Assembly (NCBI RefSeq): GCF_029543085.1
Contig: NZ_CP119967.1
Span: 2,816,501-2,880,500, forward strand
DNA: 64,000 nucleotides
DNA from: Pseudomonas sp. A34-9
GTDB lineage: Bacteria; Pseudomonadota; Gammaproteobacteria; Pseudomonadales; Pseudomonadaceae
Direction of reading: 5' to 3'
This document shows positions 46,120-54,570 of this stretch, piece after piece. The notes beneath the pieces are model-generated. The model saw only the letters and a list, made by a program, of their open reading frames with translations. It ran no database searches and was not told the DNA's origin. The position numbers and the translations under genes were made by a program. The first letter of the stretch is position 1, and each line of letters opens with the position of its first letter.

Positions 46120-46524
46120 TCAGTTTTTCAGCGGGATCAGCACTTGCTCATCCGGCGACAGCACCATGAACACCAGCAACTTGGCCGGTTTGGATTTGCT
46201 GGCATTTTTCGAGACCAAATGTTCGGAGCCGGCCGGCTCGTACCAGAACTGGCCCTTTTTGTAGGTGATCGCCTGTTCGCCTTTCACCTGGGAAATCACT
46301 TCGCCTTCGAGTACGTAGGCCATCGCGGTGCCGTCGTGTTTGTGGGCGATGGAGGACTGGCCGGGTTTGTAGTCCACTTCGATCATCATGGCTTTTTTTC
46401 CGGGGACGTTTTTCAGCATCTGGTCTTGCAGCACAGTGACTTTTTCCGAGGGATCGTGAGCGAAGGCAGCCGAGGTGCAAAGGCTCAAGGCGAGGACGGC
46501 GGCGAAGCAGTGCAGGGCTTTCAT
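46120..46524 (-). CDS. Secreted cupin-domain protein
   Basis: A 134-residue protein with a signal peptide (MKALHCFAAVLALSLCTSAAFA) and a single cupin barrel. The cupin motif 1 region reads GQSSIAHKHDGTAMAYVLEGEV, with the histidine pair, and motif 2 reads WYEPAGSEHLVSKN. A metal-binding periplasmic cupin is indicated. The substrate is unknown, and the group includes small dioxygenase-like and sensor proteins. A good terminator follows. Confidence 0.8.
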   Translation of the reverse strand: MKALHCFAAVLALSLCTSAAFAHDPSEKVTVLQDQMLKNVPGKKAMMIEVDYKPGQSSIAHKHDGTAMAYVLEGEVISQVKGEQAITYKKGQFWYEPAGSEHLVSKNASKSKPAKLLVFMVLSPDEQVLIPLKN

Positions 46525-46630
46525 GGCGGGTTACCTGTGAGGGTTGGGGGTGCAATCACAGTAGTCCGCAGGGCAGGGCATTCAAACGGCCAATATTCGG
46601 GAAGATAGGGTGACCAATTCAGGTATCCCC

Positions 46631-46710
46631 AAAATCAAAAGATCGCAGCCTCCGGCAGCTCCTACAGAGATCGGTGTAGGAGCTGCCGGAGGCTGCGATC
46701 TTTTGATCTT
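46631..46710. repeat. REP inverted pair
   Basis: Arms containing AAGATCGCAGCCTCCGGCAG and the mirrored copy flank a short spacer. Variant of the GTAGGAGCTGCCGAAGG class with CCGGAGG instead of CGAAGG in both arms, a matched change. Confidence 0.9.
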
Positions 46711-46714
46711 GCTT

Positions 46715-47008
46715 TCAGACGATAGGGAAGCTGTTGAAATCCACGCTATTGGCCAAACGGCTATCGATCAGGTCAATAAACCCCTGCGCCTCGGGCCGGT
46801 TGAAATGCGCCTGCATCGCCGCCTCCGACTGCCAGCGGGCACTGACCGTCCAGCGGTGGCTGTCCTCGGGGCAACGGTCGACCAGGTAGGAATCGCAGCC
46901 CGGGGTTTCGCGCAAGGTTTCGACGATTTTCTGCAGTTGCCTGCCCAGTTCCTCCGAGCGGCCGGCGGCAGCCTGCACCTGGACCGTATTGATCACTTCG
47001 TTGGACAT
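46715..47008 (-). CDS. Antibiotic biosynthesis monooxygenase (ABM) family protein
   Basis: A 97-residue single ABM domain (MSNEVINTVQVQAAAGRSEE, LRETPGCDSYLVDRCPEDSH, FNRPEAQGFIDLI). The fold is a dimeric alpha-beta barrel used by small quinone-forming monooxygenases and haem-degrading enzymes, but many members have no known substrate. AGGAG lies before the ATG. The gene is alone between a REP pair and the MocR gene, on the same strand as the latter. Confidence 0.8.
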   Translation of the reverse strand: MSNEVINTVQVQAAAGRSEELGRQLQKIVETLRETPGCDSYLVDRCPEDSHRWTVSARWQSEAAMQAHFNRPEAQGFIDLIDSRLANSVDFNSFPIV

Positions 47009-47131
47009 TGCTCACACTCCTGAATCAGGCCGGACGAATCCTGCTCATTGAGGGATAACGCCTGTGCAGAATAGGCCTGCACCTGCCGATCACCAATAAC
47101 CAATCGGCGGTTAATCGCCCAGACCAATCAT

Positions 47132-48565
47132 TCAGGCAACTTGTTGCAGAATGTCGCGCAGGCGATCCAGGGCGATGTCGATGTCGAGGGTTTCGATGGC
47201 GCCGAAGCCGAAGTACAGACCGTTTTTCGGCGCTTGCTGGTAATAGAAACCGTTGATTGAATACAGGCCAACCTCGACTTTTTTCGCCAGTTCGATCACC
47301 AACGGCAAGTCGATCGGCACCTTGCAGAACACCGCCATGTGGAAGCCGGCGCTGGCCGGCACCGCGTCCAGCCACGGCGCCAGATCGGTGGCCATGCGCG
47401 CGAGAATCCGCTCGCGGCGCTGGGCATAAATCGTGTGGCAGCGGCGGATATGCTTGAGCAGGCAACCCTCGGCGATGAACTTGGCCAAGGCCCATTGTGG
47501 GAGGGTTGAGGCGTGCAGATCAGTGAGTTGCTTGGCACGGATCACCGCCTCGAGAATGGCCGGCGGCAGAATTGCATAACCCAGGCGCAACTCCGGCAGG
47601 AGGGTTTTCGAGAAGGTGCCGACGTAGGCGACGATGCCACGCTGGTCGAGGTTGAACAGCGAATCGGTGGGCCGACCCTCGTAGCGAAACTCGCTGTCAT
47701 AGTCGTCCTCGATGATGATTGCGCCCAGCTCATGGGCGCGAGCCAGCAAGGCCTCGCGGCGGGCGTGGCTCATCGGCATGCCCAACGGGAACTGGTGCGA
47801 CGGCGTGACATAAATCAGCCGCGTGCCGTCGGGAATCTGTTCGACGACAATTCCTTCAGCATCCACCGGCACACCGACGACCTCGGCGCCATGGGTGCCA
47901 AACAACAGGCGTGCCGGCGGATAACCCGGGTCTTCCATCGCCACCAGACTGCCCGGGCGGATCAACACGCGAGTGATCAAGTCCAGCGCCTGTTGCGCGC
48001 CGTTGCACACGACGATGTCTTCATCCTGACAGTTGATGCCCCGGGAAAACGCGATGTGCCGGGCGATCGCATTACGCAGCGCCGGCAGGCCTTCGGCGAC
48101 ACTGTAGAAACCTTTGGACTGGCCCATCTGCCGCATCGCATGGGCGACGCAGCGGCGCCAGTCGTCCTGCGGAAACTGGCCCTTGCTGGTGGCGCCGCCG
48201 ATGAAGTCGTAACGCAACGAGCCTTCCAGCGTCGGGTGACGCAGAAACACCGGCAGATTGCGCCAGCTCTCGATCACGTCGGCACTGGCCAGTTCGGTGT
48301 GGCTTTGCTTGCGCTGGACCTGCGCCGGGCGCGCGTTGACGTAGGTGCCTTTGCCGATCACCCCGGTGAGGAAGTTTTCGTAGGTCAGTTGCGCGTAGGT
48401 GTCGGAGATGGTCTTGCGCGAAATGCCCAGTTGCTCGGCGAGCAGACGGCTGGGTGGCAATTGCGTGCCAGCGGCCAAGCGCCCGGACTCGATGGCGCCG
48501 CGCAACTGCTGATACAACTGACCGGCGAGATCCTTGCGGCCGTTGATCACGACGTGAAGTTCCAT
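47132..48565 (-). CDS. MocR-family transcriptional regulator (GntR DNA-binding plus aminotransferase-like domain)
   Basis: The product is 477 residues from the ATG at 48565. Residues about 10-75 are a winged helix (LAGQLYQQLRGAIESGRLAA, PSRLLAEQLGISRKTISDTY). The rest is a fold-type I aminotransferase domain with CNGAQQALDLITRVL, VTPSHQFPLGMPMS, EDDYDSEFRYEGRP and the PLP-lysine segment GTFSKTLLPELRLGY. MocR proteins sense PLP-linked or amino compounds and usually control a divergent gene. Here that is the AhpD-like gene at 48909. The gap between them holds a REP element. Confidence 0.9.
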   Translation of the reverse strand: MELHVVINGRKDLAGQLYQQLRGAIESGRLAAGTQLPPSRLLAEQLGISRKTISDTYAQLTYENFLTGVIGKGTYVNARPAQVQRKQSHTELASADVIESWRNLPVFLRHPTLEGSLRYDFIGGATSKGQFPQDDWRRCVAHAMRQMGQSKGFYSVAEGLPALRNAIARHIAFSRGINCQDEDIVVCNGAQQALDLITRVLIRPGSLVAMEDPGYPPARLLFGTHGAEVVGVPVDAEGIVVEQIPDGTRLIYVTPSHQFPLGMPMSHARREALLARAHELGAIIIEDDYDSEFRYEGRPTDSLFNLDQRGIVAYVGTFSKTLLPELRLGYAILPPAILEAVIRAKQLTDLHASTLPQWALAKFIAEGCLLKHIRRCHTIYAQRRERILARMATDLAPWLDAVPASAGFHMAVFCKVPIDLPLVIELAKKVEVGLYSINGFYYQQAPKNGLYFGFGAIETLDIDIALDRLRDILQQVA

Positions 48566-48670
48566 ACCGACGAGGCTCCCGAGACTATTTGGCGTGCCCG
48601 CCAGATTACCGCTGTTGCCGGATTGGCAATAGTTGCGCACCACAAAAATCCGAAATTGGCGCAAATCCCC

Positions 48671-48805
48671 TGTAGGAGCTGCCGAAGGCTGCGATCTTTG
48701 ATCGTTCCCACGCTCCGCGTGGGAAATGCCTCCCGTGACGCTCTGCGTCACAGTGGACGCGGAGCATCCATGGCTGCGTTACCACGCGGAGCGTGGGAAC
48801 GATCA
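48671..48805. repeat. Compound REP element
   Basis: Begins with a single GTAGGAGCTGCCGAAGGCTG unit and continues directly into a full GATCGTTCCCACGC palindrome ending GAACGATCA at 48805. It occupies the middle of the 343-base divergent gap 48566-48908; the sides must hold both promoters. Confidence 0.88.
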
Positions 48806-48908
48806 GGCAGGATTCAGTGGTGTAGCGGTTTTCCGTGCAATTGGGGCTGTAATGCATCGCTGTCGGCGTTTACGGTGAAGTCATTATTCCGTCTACCGAG
48901 ACTAGCCC

Positions 48909-49349
48909 ATGTCCCCGCGCCTGGATTACTACAACGCTTCGCCCAAGGCGATGAAAGCGATGATTGCCATGGAGGCGCTGACCAGCAACCTCAGTATCGA
49001 GCAGCCGATACTGCAACTGATCCGCATCCGCGCGTCACAGCTCAACGGCTGCGCGTTCTGCACCGACATGCATTCGGTGGATGCGCGGCGGGCCGGGGAG
49101 AGTGATCGGCGCTTGTATGCGATTGCGGTGTGGCGCGACAGCAACTTCTTCAACCCGCGCGAACGTGCGGCGCTGGCCTGGGCGGAGGCGGTGACGTTGT
49201 TGGCGGACAGTCATGTGCCGGACGAGGTGTATCAGCAGGCGCGCGAGCAATTCAACGAAGGCGAAATGGTCGACCTGACCATGGCCGTGACTACCATCAA
49301 CAGCTGGAATCGTTTGGCCGTGAGTTTCCGCCAAACGCCTAGCGATTGA
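48909..49349 (+). CDS. Carboxymuconolactone decarboxylase / AhpD-like alkylhydroperoxidase
   Basis: A 146-residue all-helical protein with the AhpD signature IRIRASQLNGCAFCTDMHSV: the CxxC pair and the following histidine form the peroxidase site. WRDSNFFNPRERAALAWAEA is the second conserved helix pair. Such proteins reduce peroxides or act as disulfide relays. It is divergent from the MocR regulator, which probably controls it. The ribosome site before the ATG is weak. Confidence 0.85.
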   Translation: MSPRLDYYNASPKAMKAMIAMEALTSNLSIEQPILQLIRIRASQLNGCAFCTDMHSVDARRAGESDRRLYAIAVWRDSNFFNPRERAALAWAEAVTLLADSHVPDEVYQQAREQFNEGEMVDLTMAVTTINSWNRLAVSFRQTPSD

Positions 49350-49350
49350 A

Positions 49351-49440
49351 GATCAAAAGATCGCAGCCTTCGGCAGCTCCTACATGGGATTTTGATCGTT
49401 TCCCTGTAGGAGCTGCCGAAGGCTGCGATCTTTTGATTTT
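49351..49440. repeat. REP inverted pair
   Basis: GATCAAAAGATCGCAGCCTT with its mirrored arm ending at 49440, between the convergent AhpD-like gene and the small secreted protein gene. Confidence 0.92.
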
Positions 49441-49449
49441 GACGTTGCC

Positions 49450-49764
49450 CTAATTCGCCGGCCGTTGCGGTTTTACCGACGTGCCAAAGGTATTGCCCAT
49501 CCGCGTGCTGGTCGCGGCCGGCGTCGCTAGGCCAACCTGATTCGGCGGTCGTTTGTTCACCGGCACATTCAGTGCTTCCTGATTCTTCTCCGCCGCCACT
49601 ACGCCTTCCGGGTTGTTGCCCATCTGCTGGCTCAAGCAGTCGTAATTCGGCGCCTTGTAACCGCCGACCGTCACTTCCACACAGCCCAACGGCTGCTCGG
49701 CATAAGCGCTCGACAGCGCCATCAACAACAGCCCGCCAAGGCTCAAACGCCACAGTGTATTCAT
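49450..49764 (-). CDS. Small secreted hypothetical protein
   Basis: A 104-residue protein with a clear signal peptide (MNTLWRLSLGGLLLMALSSA, cleavage after AYA). The mature part has two cysteines (GCVEVTVGGYKAPNYDC), which could form a disulfide, and a Pro/Asn/Thr-rich disordered C-terminus. No recognised family. It is divergent from the vre operon. Confidence 0.65.
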   Translation of the reverse strand: MNTLWRLSLGGLLLMALSSAYAEQPLGCVEVTVGGYKAPNYDCLSQQMGNNPEGVVAAEKNQEALNVPVNKRPPNQVGLATPAATSTRMGNTFGTSVKPQRPAN

Positions 49765-49887
49765 GCTCGCCTCCTGGCCGGCCCGGAGGGGCCGCTCTAT
49801 GCAACAAGTCTAGTGCAAGCCAAGCGCAATTCCCGTGATGGTTTTTTTGCACCGCCCGTCACACCAGATTCATAAACAGCCCTCAGG

Positions 49888-50637
49888 ATGACGATTTCCA
49901 AGGATTCGTCAGCCGTGCAGCGAGGCAATTCCACGGACGGTTTTCAGCGTTCAACGAGGCTTGTGCGCCGGATGTGTCTGGGGTGGCTGCTTGGCTGTGC
50001 GGCGAGCCACGCCATGGCTGACGCAGTACCGGCTGACCTGCGCATGACGCTGCACATTCCGGCACAGGATCTGGCCCGCGCGCTGGATCAGTACAGCCAC
50101 GCCACCGGCGTTGCGGTGCTGGTCGACAGTCAGTTGAGTCGCGGTCGACGTTCGCTCGCGGTGGATGGTGAATACACCGCCGCCGATGCCCTGCGTCGAT
50201 TGCTCGGCGGCAGTGGTTTGATGGCGCGGTATGCCCGGGACGATGCGTTTACGTTGCAAGTGGCGCAGGTCGAAGACGTGCCGGCGCCGCCACAAAAACA
50301 GACGCCCGAGAGCGTAGCGGTCAACCGCAATTACGCCACGGCAGTGCAAGCGGCGATCGAGCGCAATCTGTGCCGTTCGCCGCTGACCCGTCCGGGCAGT
50401 TATCGCGCGGTGTTGCAGGTGTGGGTCGGCCGCGACGGCGTGGTGCAGCACAACCGGTTGGTCACTTCGACCGGTGATGTACGGCGCGACAACGCGCTGG
50501 TGGAAAGTTTTCGCAATCTCAGGATCGACCGACCGACGCCCAGCGCCTTGCGTCAGCCGGTCACGTTGCTGTTGTTACCGGAGTCGTCAGGGAAACGCAT
50601 GGAATGCACCAAATGGGAAGGAGTTTCCGGGGGATGA
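49888..50637 (+). CDS. vreA: VreA-like periplasmic signalling protein (STN domain)
   Basis: A 249-residue protein. After an extended signal region (CLGWLLGCAASHAMA), residues about 50-120 form a secretin/TonB N-terminal short domain (LHIPAQDLARALDQYSHATG, GEYTAADALRRLLGGSGLMA), the signalling domain of siderophore receptors. The C-terminal part (AIERNLCRSPLTRPGSYRAV, VQHNRLVTSTGD) resembles a TonB C-terminal fold. There is no receptor barrel. This matches VreA of P. aeruginosa, which works with VreI and VreR in cell-surface signalling linked to phosphate limitation. Its end overlaps the sigma factor start (ATGA). The name rests on architecture and gene order. Confidence 0.8.
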   Translation: MTISKDSSAVQRGNSTDGFQRSTRLVRRMCLGWLLGCAASHAMADAVPADLRMTLHIPAQDLARALDQYSHATGVAVLVDSQLSRGRRSLAVDGEYTAADALRRLLGGSGLMARYARDDAFTLQVAQVEDVPAPPQKQTPESVAVNRNYATAVQAAIERNLCRSPLTRPGSYRAVLQVWVGRDGVVQHNRLVTSTGDVRRDNALVESFRNLRIDRPTPSALRQPVTLLLLPESSGKRMECTKWEGVSGG

Positions 50638-51185
50638 AAGACACCGGACAAGGTTCGATGGTCCAACTGTTCCTGACGTCCTACGAGGACTTTCGGGTGC
50701 GCCTGCGCAGGCGTCTCGGTTCGGAAGATCTGGCCAACGACGTGCTGCACGAAACCTACCTGCGGGTCGACCGCATGGAGACGCCGCCGAACGTCCTGCG
50801 GCCGAATGCCTACCTCTATCGCATGGCCCTGAACATCGCCGCCGATCGCCGCCAGGCCGACGCGCGCCTGCTCACCGGCGAGGAAGTCGAAGAGCTGCTG
50901 CAAATCGGTGACGAAGCGCTGGACCCGGCGCGGGTAGTGGGCGGGCAAAAGGAAATCCAGTCGTTGCTCAGCGCCCTCTACGAACTGCCCGCACGCCGTC
51001 GCAAGATCTTCATTGCGGCGCGTCTGGAAGAGGCGCCGCACCTGGAGATTTCCCAGCGTTTCGGCATTTCCACGCGCATGGTCGAGAAGGAAATCAAAGC
51101 CGCATTGGGCTTCTGCGCCGCGAAACTGGAAAGAAAAGTGTTTCAGCGGTTCGGTCGCGGGGCCGGAAAACCGTCTTCTGAATAG
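50634..51185 (+). CDS. vreI: ECF sigma factor (VreI-like)
   Basis: The product is 183 residues from the ATG at 50634, overlapping the upstream stop, with AAGGAG about 10 bases before. Region 2 reads FRVRLRRRLGSEDLANDVLH and ETYLRVDR with NAYLYRMALNIAADRRQ. Region 4 reads LSALYELPARRRKIFIAARL and ISQRFGISTRMVEKEIKAAL. It is an iron-starvation-group sigma factor that directs RNA polymerase to target promoters once the FecR-type partner releases it. In P. aeruginosa the equivalent controls hxc and other genes. An alternative start at 50604 is less likely. Confidence 0.9.
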   Translation: MKDTGQGSMVQLFLTSYEDFRVRLRRRLGSEDLANDVLHETYLRVDRMETPPNVLRPNAYLYRMALNIAADRRQADARLLTGEEVEELLQIGDEALDPARVVGGQKEIQSLLSALYELPARRRKIFIAARLEEAPHLEISQRFGISTRMVEKEIKAALGFCAAKLERKVFQRFGRGAGKPSSE

Positions 51186-51216
51186 TGCCCGATCAATTCG
51201 TTGAGAATCTGCGCGT

Positions 51217-52155
51217 TTGAACATCTTTCGACTGACACCTGCCGAGCCATCGGCGGCCGACAATCTGCACAGCGAAGCCCGCGACTGGCTGGTCCTGCTG
51301 ACCTCCGGCCGCGCCACCGTGGCCGACGCCCGTGCCTTGCGCGAATGGTGCGCGCAGAGCGCCGAGCATGCGCAGGCTTTCGAGCAGGCCAAGGTGTTGT
51401 GGCACAACCTGCAACCCGCCGCCGAAGAATTGCAGGCACCGCGTGGGTTTGGTCGTCGTGCCTTTCTGGGTGGGGCGATTGCCGCATCGGCGGCGTTTCT
51501 GCTGGTGCGCGGGACGATTCCCGGTGGCTTCGAAGGGCTGGGTGCGGACTTCATCACTGAAGTCGGCCAGCAGCGGCGTTTCGAACCGGCGCAGGGGGTT
51601 AGCCTGGAGTTGAACACGCAGACGCGGATCAATCAGCGTGCAGTGTCTGACGGTGTGCAGGGTTTTGAGTTGGTCAGTGGTGAAGTTGAAGTGCAGACCG
51701 CGCGTTTGCCGCTGGCGATGCAGGCTGGGGGAGGGTGGTTGCGTGCGAGTCAGGGGCGTTTCAACTTGCGTAATACCGATCAGCAAGTCTGTGTGACCTG
51801 TCTCGATGGCGCGGTTGAAGTGGATGTTGAAGGGGGTAGCCTGCGCCTGGAACCGGGGCAGCAGGTGACTTACGACGCGGGGCAGGTTGGCAGTGTGCAG
51901 AGTGTCGATACGGCGGCGGTGATGAACTGGCGGCAGCAAGTATTGGTGTTTAACGGCGCTACGCTGAGCCAGATGATTGATGAGATCAATCGGTATCGGC
52001 CTGGGATGTTGTTGCTGCTTAATCGTGAGCTTGGGCAGCGGCGGGTGCAGGCGCGGTTCAACCTCTACCAACTTGCTGGCGTTGCACTGCTGATTCGTGA
52101 TGCCTACGGGGTCAAATGCACCGAGCTGCCGGGTGGTGTTGTAGTTCTGAGCTAG
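51217..52155 (+). CDS. vreR: FecR-family anti-sigma factor (VreR-like)
   Basis: A 312-residue protein. The cytoplasmic N-terminus is a FecR domain (SEARDWLVLLTSGRATVADA, LREWCAQSAEHAQAFEQAKV, LWHNL), followed by one transmembrane helix (RRAFLGGAIAASAAFLLV, about residues 85-103), and a periplasmic part with a FecR beta-domain and an STN-like end (ATLSQMIDEINRYRPGMLLL). A stop codon at 51202 leaves TTG 51217 as the first available start giving the full domain. It holds the upstream sigma factor until the periplasmic partner signals. It is the last gene of the vre operon. Confidence 0.9.
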   Translation: MNIFRLTPAEPSAADNLHSEARDWLVLLTSGRATVADARALREWCAQSAEHAQAFEQAKVLWHNLQPAAEELQAPRGFGRRAFLGGAIAASAAFLLVRGTIPGGFEGLGADFITEVGQQRRFEPAQGVSLELNTQTRINQRAVSDGVQGFELVSGEVEVQTARLPLAMQAGGGWLRASQGRFNLRNTDQQVCVTCLDGAVEVDVEGGSLRLEPGQQVTYDAGQVGSVQSVDTAAVMNWRQQVLVFNGATLSQMIDEINRYRPGMLLLLNRELGQRRVQARFNLYQLAGVALLIRDAYGVKCTELPGGVVVLS

Positions 52156-52181
52156 TGGGTTTGATCGAGTACATATCCGTT

Positions 52182-52500
52182 GCTGCGGTAACGGCTGCTT
52201 AGGGTTCCGCCCTGACGGCGGGTCACCTTTTCCAAACGCCGAAAAGGTAACCCAAAAGGCTTGCTCCTACGTGCGGCCCGCTCGCTGAGGCTCGGGGTTC
52301 CTTCGCTACGGGATCCATCCGGGTGCATCGCCTACGGTTTGCTTCGCTGCACCTCCTCTCGATGCATTTGGCTGCGCCAAACGGTCGCTGCGCTCCCACC
52401 CCCGGATGAACCCCTCCACTCAGCCTTCCGACGTCGCCCGTGGATCAAGATCAAAAGCGGCAGCCGAGCTAACGCTCATCCTTTGAGTGGTGCGGCATTC
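52182..52500. repeat. Dispersed Pseudomonas repeat (~320 bases, non-coding)
   Basis: Begins GGGTTCCGCCCTGACGGCGG with paired strands CACCTTTTCC and GAAAAGGTAA, then runs through CTTGCTCCTACGTGCGGCCC to ATCAAGATCAAAAGCGGCAG. I recall this block as a recurrent intergenic repeat in P. fluorescens-group genomes. No gene is supported; ORFs here are incidental. Confidence 0.6.
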
Positions 52501-52528
52501 GCCGCGTGCGGGTGGTACATATCACCCC

Positions 52529-52944
52529 TGTAGGAGCTGCCGAAGGCTGCGATCTTTTGATCTTGCTGTTGCTTTTGTGTGGGAGCGAGCCTGCTTGCGA
52601 AGGCGGCCTGCCAGCCGACCACTCTCTTGCTGATGTACCCGATCCAACTGTAGGAGCGAGCCTGCTCGCGATGACGACCTAACAGCCAACCAATCCCCAA
52701 TTGACTCCACCCAATCCCACTGTGGGAGCGAGCTTGCTCGCGAAAGCGGCCCTCCAGCTAACCAATCCCTAGCAGACTGCATACGATCCAACTGTAGGAG
52801 TGAGCCTGCTCGCGATGCCGGCCTAACAGCCAACCAACCTCCAACTGACTACCCCAATACCAATGTAGGAGCTGCCGAAGGCTGCGATCTTTTGATCTTC
52901 AAAATCAAAGTCAAAAGATCGCAGCCTTCGGCAGCTCCTACAGG
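52529..52944. repeat. Tandem array of REP units with ~71-base period
   Basis: REP cores start at about 52529, 52578, 52648, 52721, 52793 and 52864; the last five are spaced 70, 73, 72 and 71 bases and face the same way. The spacers are also related (GCCAACCAATCCC-like in several), so the unit is a REP plus spacer of about 71 bases. The array ends with an inverted pair up to 52944. Together with the repeat at 52182-52500 it fills the 811 bases between vreR and hxcW. Confidence 0.88.
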
Positions 52945-52966
52945 GATATCCGCATCACAGCCAGTG

Positions 52967-53575
52967 TCACTCCAACGGCCCAATCACCTGCCGATACTTC
53001 TCCACCCCCTGCGCCGTCCCCCGACTCAACCGAATCTCCAACCCCAACGGATCCTCCCGCCGATTCCCACTCAACTGCCGCCACCCCTTATCCACCTCCC
53101 AAACCCGCACCTGCACATCACTGACATCGCTCAAAACAGCAACCCCATTCCCAGGCGCCGGCAACGGATACCGACTCCGCGCCTCAGCCACCGCCCGATA
53201 CAACGTGTCGCCCTTGACCCACCACCGCACCCGCTGCAAAGCCCCCGGCTGATCCGCCGCCGTGCGAATGATTTCCAGCCGAAACCCCTGACTGTCGCTA
53301 CTACGCACAGTAATCGCGGGCGGGGCAGTGGGTGGCTCATCATCCACCCCAACCTTCTTCGGCTCGGTCAACTCAATCCCTGCCCGCATCTCCACATCCC
53401 GCTGCAACTGATTCAACGCCCGCAACAAACCGTCACTCTGCTCACTGCTCGCCTGCAAATGACTGTCCGCCCGCGTCACACTGTCCAGCCCCCGCCAGGC
53501 AATCAAACTCACCACCGCCATCAACAAAATCGCGACCATCACCTCAATCAGCGTAAACCCTTGCTGGCGCTTCAT
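52967..53575 (-). CDS. hxcW: Type II secretion pseudopilin, GspJ/HxcW family
   Basis: A 202-residue minor pseudopilin. The N-terminus MKRQQGFTLIEVMVAILLMA is a prepilin signal with cleavage after the Gly before FTLIE and the conserved Glu5, then a membrane helix. WRGLDSVTRADSHLQ and the C-terminal REDPLGLEIRLSRGT fit GspJ. It belongs to the tip complex of a type II secretion pseudopilus. Position next to vreAIR and hxcU/hxcP matches HxcW of the P. aeruginosa Hxc system, which exports the LapA phosphatase. It overlaps hxcU by four bases. Confidence 0.85.
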   Translation of the reverse strand: MKRQQGFTLIEVMVAILLMAVVSLIAWRGLDSVTRADSHLQASSEQSDGLLRALNQLQRDVEMRAGIELTEPKKVGVDDEPPTAPPAITVRSSDSQGFRLEIIRTAADQPGALQRVRWWVKGDTLYRAVAEARSRYPLPAPGNGVAVLSDVSDVQVRVWEVDKGWRQLSGNRREDPLGLEIRLSRGTAQGVEKYRQVIGPLE

Positions 53576-54018
53576 TGCAGGCTGATCCTTCCACTGCCAT
53601 CACGCAGCACACTCAAGCGATTCAACCCATCCGACAACGTCAATTGCAGCGGCGGATTGATCCACTCAGCGTTCAGCACAACCCTCTGTTTCGGCTCCAC
53701 CCGCACCTCCATCTTCGGACTCTGCCAGGCACGCGGCCGCAACTGCGGATCCTGCGCAAAATGATCAAACCCCTTGCCACTGTCACTGCGCCGACTAAAC
53801 CGAAAACCCTTGGCATCACTCACCCACACAATCGGCCGACCATCCGCGCGCGCCTCCGCCTGCGCCACCTGCAGCAACTGCGCCACACGCTCGGCATCCT
53901 TGCGCAGCAACTGCAACGGATCAGGCTTGATACTCAGGCTGATCGCCGCACTGGCAATGCCGATGATCACCAGCACCACCATCAACTCGATCAGCGTAAA
54001 ACCCTGTTGCCTGTTCAT
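53572..54018 (-). CDS. hxcU: Type II secretion pseudopilin, GspH/HxcU family
   Basis: The product is 148 residues from the ATG at 54018 (MNRQQGFTLIELMVVLVIIG): a prepilin leader, FTLIE methylation site and membrane helix, followed by LRKDAERVAQLLQVAQAEAR and GRPIVWVSDAKGFRF, the GspH pattern. It is a minor pseudopilin. It is divergent from hxcP and overlaps hxcW. An upstream in-frame start at 54171 would run into the hxcP promoter and is rejected. Confidence 0.85.
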   Translation of the reverse strand: MNRQQGFTLIELMVVLVIIGIASAAISLSIKPDPLQLLRKDAERVAQLLQVAQAEARADGRPIVWVSDAKGFRFSRRSDSGKGFDHFAQDPQLRPRAWQSPKMEVRVEPKQRVVLNAEWINPPLQLTLSDGLNRLSVLRDGSGRISLQ

Positions 54019-54138
54019 CGCGCGCGCGCTCCTTTGCGTCCTGCGCCATCGTGCACGGCCAACATGTAAGGCGTGTGAAATAAAACGGAGAGAATTGCCG
54101 CGTAGGCTGACAGCAGGGATAAAAAGGAGATTCAACCC

Positions 54139-54570
54139 ATGACCTTCACCGCACGCGTTTCCCCACCCCAAATGGTCCAGGCCCTCGCGCTGCTCGCCGC
54201 GCTGGTCGGCGTGGCGACGTGGTCGTCGCTGCTGCTGACCTCCGCCGAATCACACACCCCGGCAGCGGCCCCGCAGTTGTTGGCGGCGCGCAGTGATAGC
54301 CCGGCGTTGCAGTGGTTTTCCAATCAAACGGCGCCGATGGACATCAAGGTGAGCGGGGTGATGGCGGGGAGTCGGGGGGCGGTGGCGATACTGAGCCTGA
54401 ACGATGGGCCGCCGAGGAGTTTTTTGCAGGGGGAGAAAGTTGGGCCTGGGGTGAAGTTGGTGGCAGTGGAGGGGGATGGGGTGGTGATTGAGCAGGGTGG
54501 GGAGAGGGTGCGGTTGGGGGTGGAGAAATTAGCGGAGGGGGTGGTGTTGCCTAGGTTGGTGAGGCCGTGA
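54139..54570 (+). CDS. hxcP: Type II secretion GspC-like protein (HxcP)
   Basis: A 143-residue protein with an N-terminal membrane helix (VQALALLAALVGVATWSSLL, about residues 11-30) and a periplasmic homology region (MDIKVSGVMAGSRGAVAILS, FLQGEKVGPGVKLVAVEGDG). This is the short GspC form, HxcP in P. aeruginosa, which links the secretin to the inner-membrane platform. AAGGAGA precedes the ATG. In P. aeruginosa hxcP is followed by hxcV, T, X, Y, Z, Q, R and S; here the sequence changes to AT-rich island DNA straight after the stop. Codon use near the 3' end is unusually G-rich. Confidence 0.78.
   Translation: MTFTARVSPPQMVQALALLAALVGVATWSSLLLTSAESHTPAAAPQLLAARSDSPALQWFSNQTAPMDIKVSGVMAGSRGAVAILSLNDGPPRSFLQGEKVGPGVKLVAVEGDGVVIEQGGERVRLGVEKLAEGVVLPRLVRP

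Noticed and set aside
52261..52533. 90-codon ORF between vreR and hxcW
   Set aside because: Lies wholly within a dispersed non-coding repeat and a REP unit.
52529..52944. CRISPR array
   Set aside because: Regular spacing of about 71 bases looked suggestive, but the repeated unit is a REP core and the spacers are related to each other; no cas genes are present.
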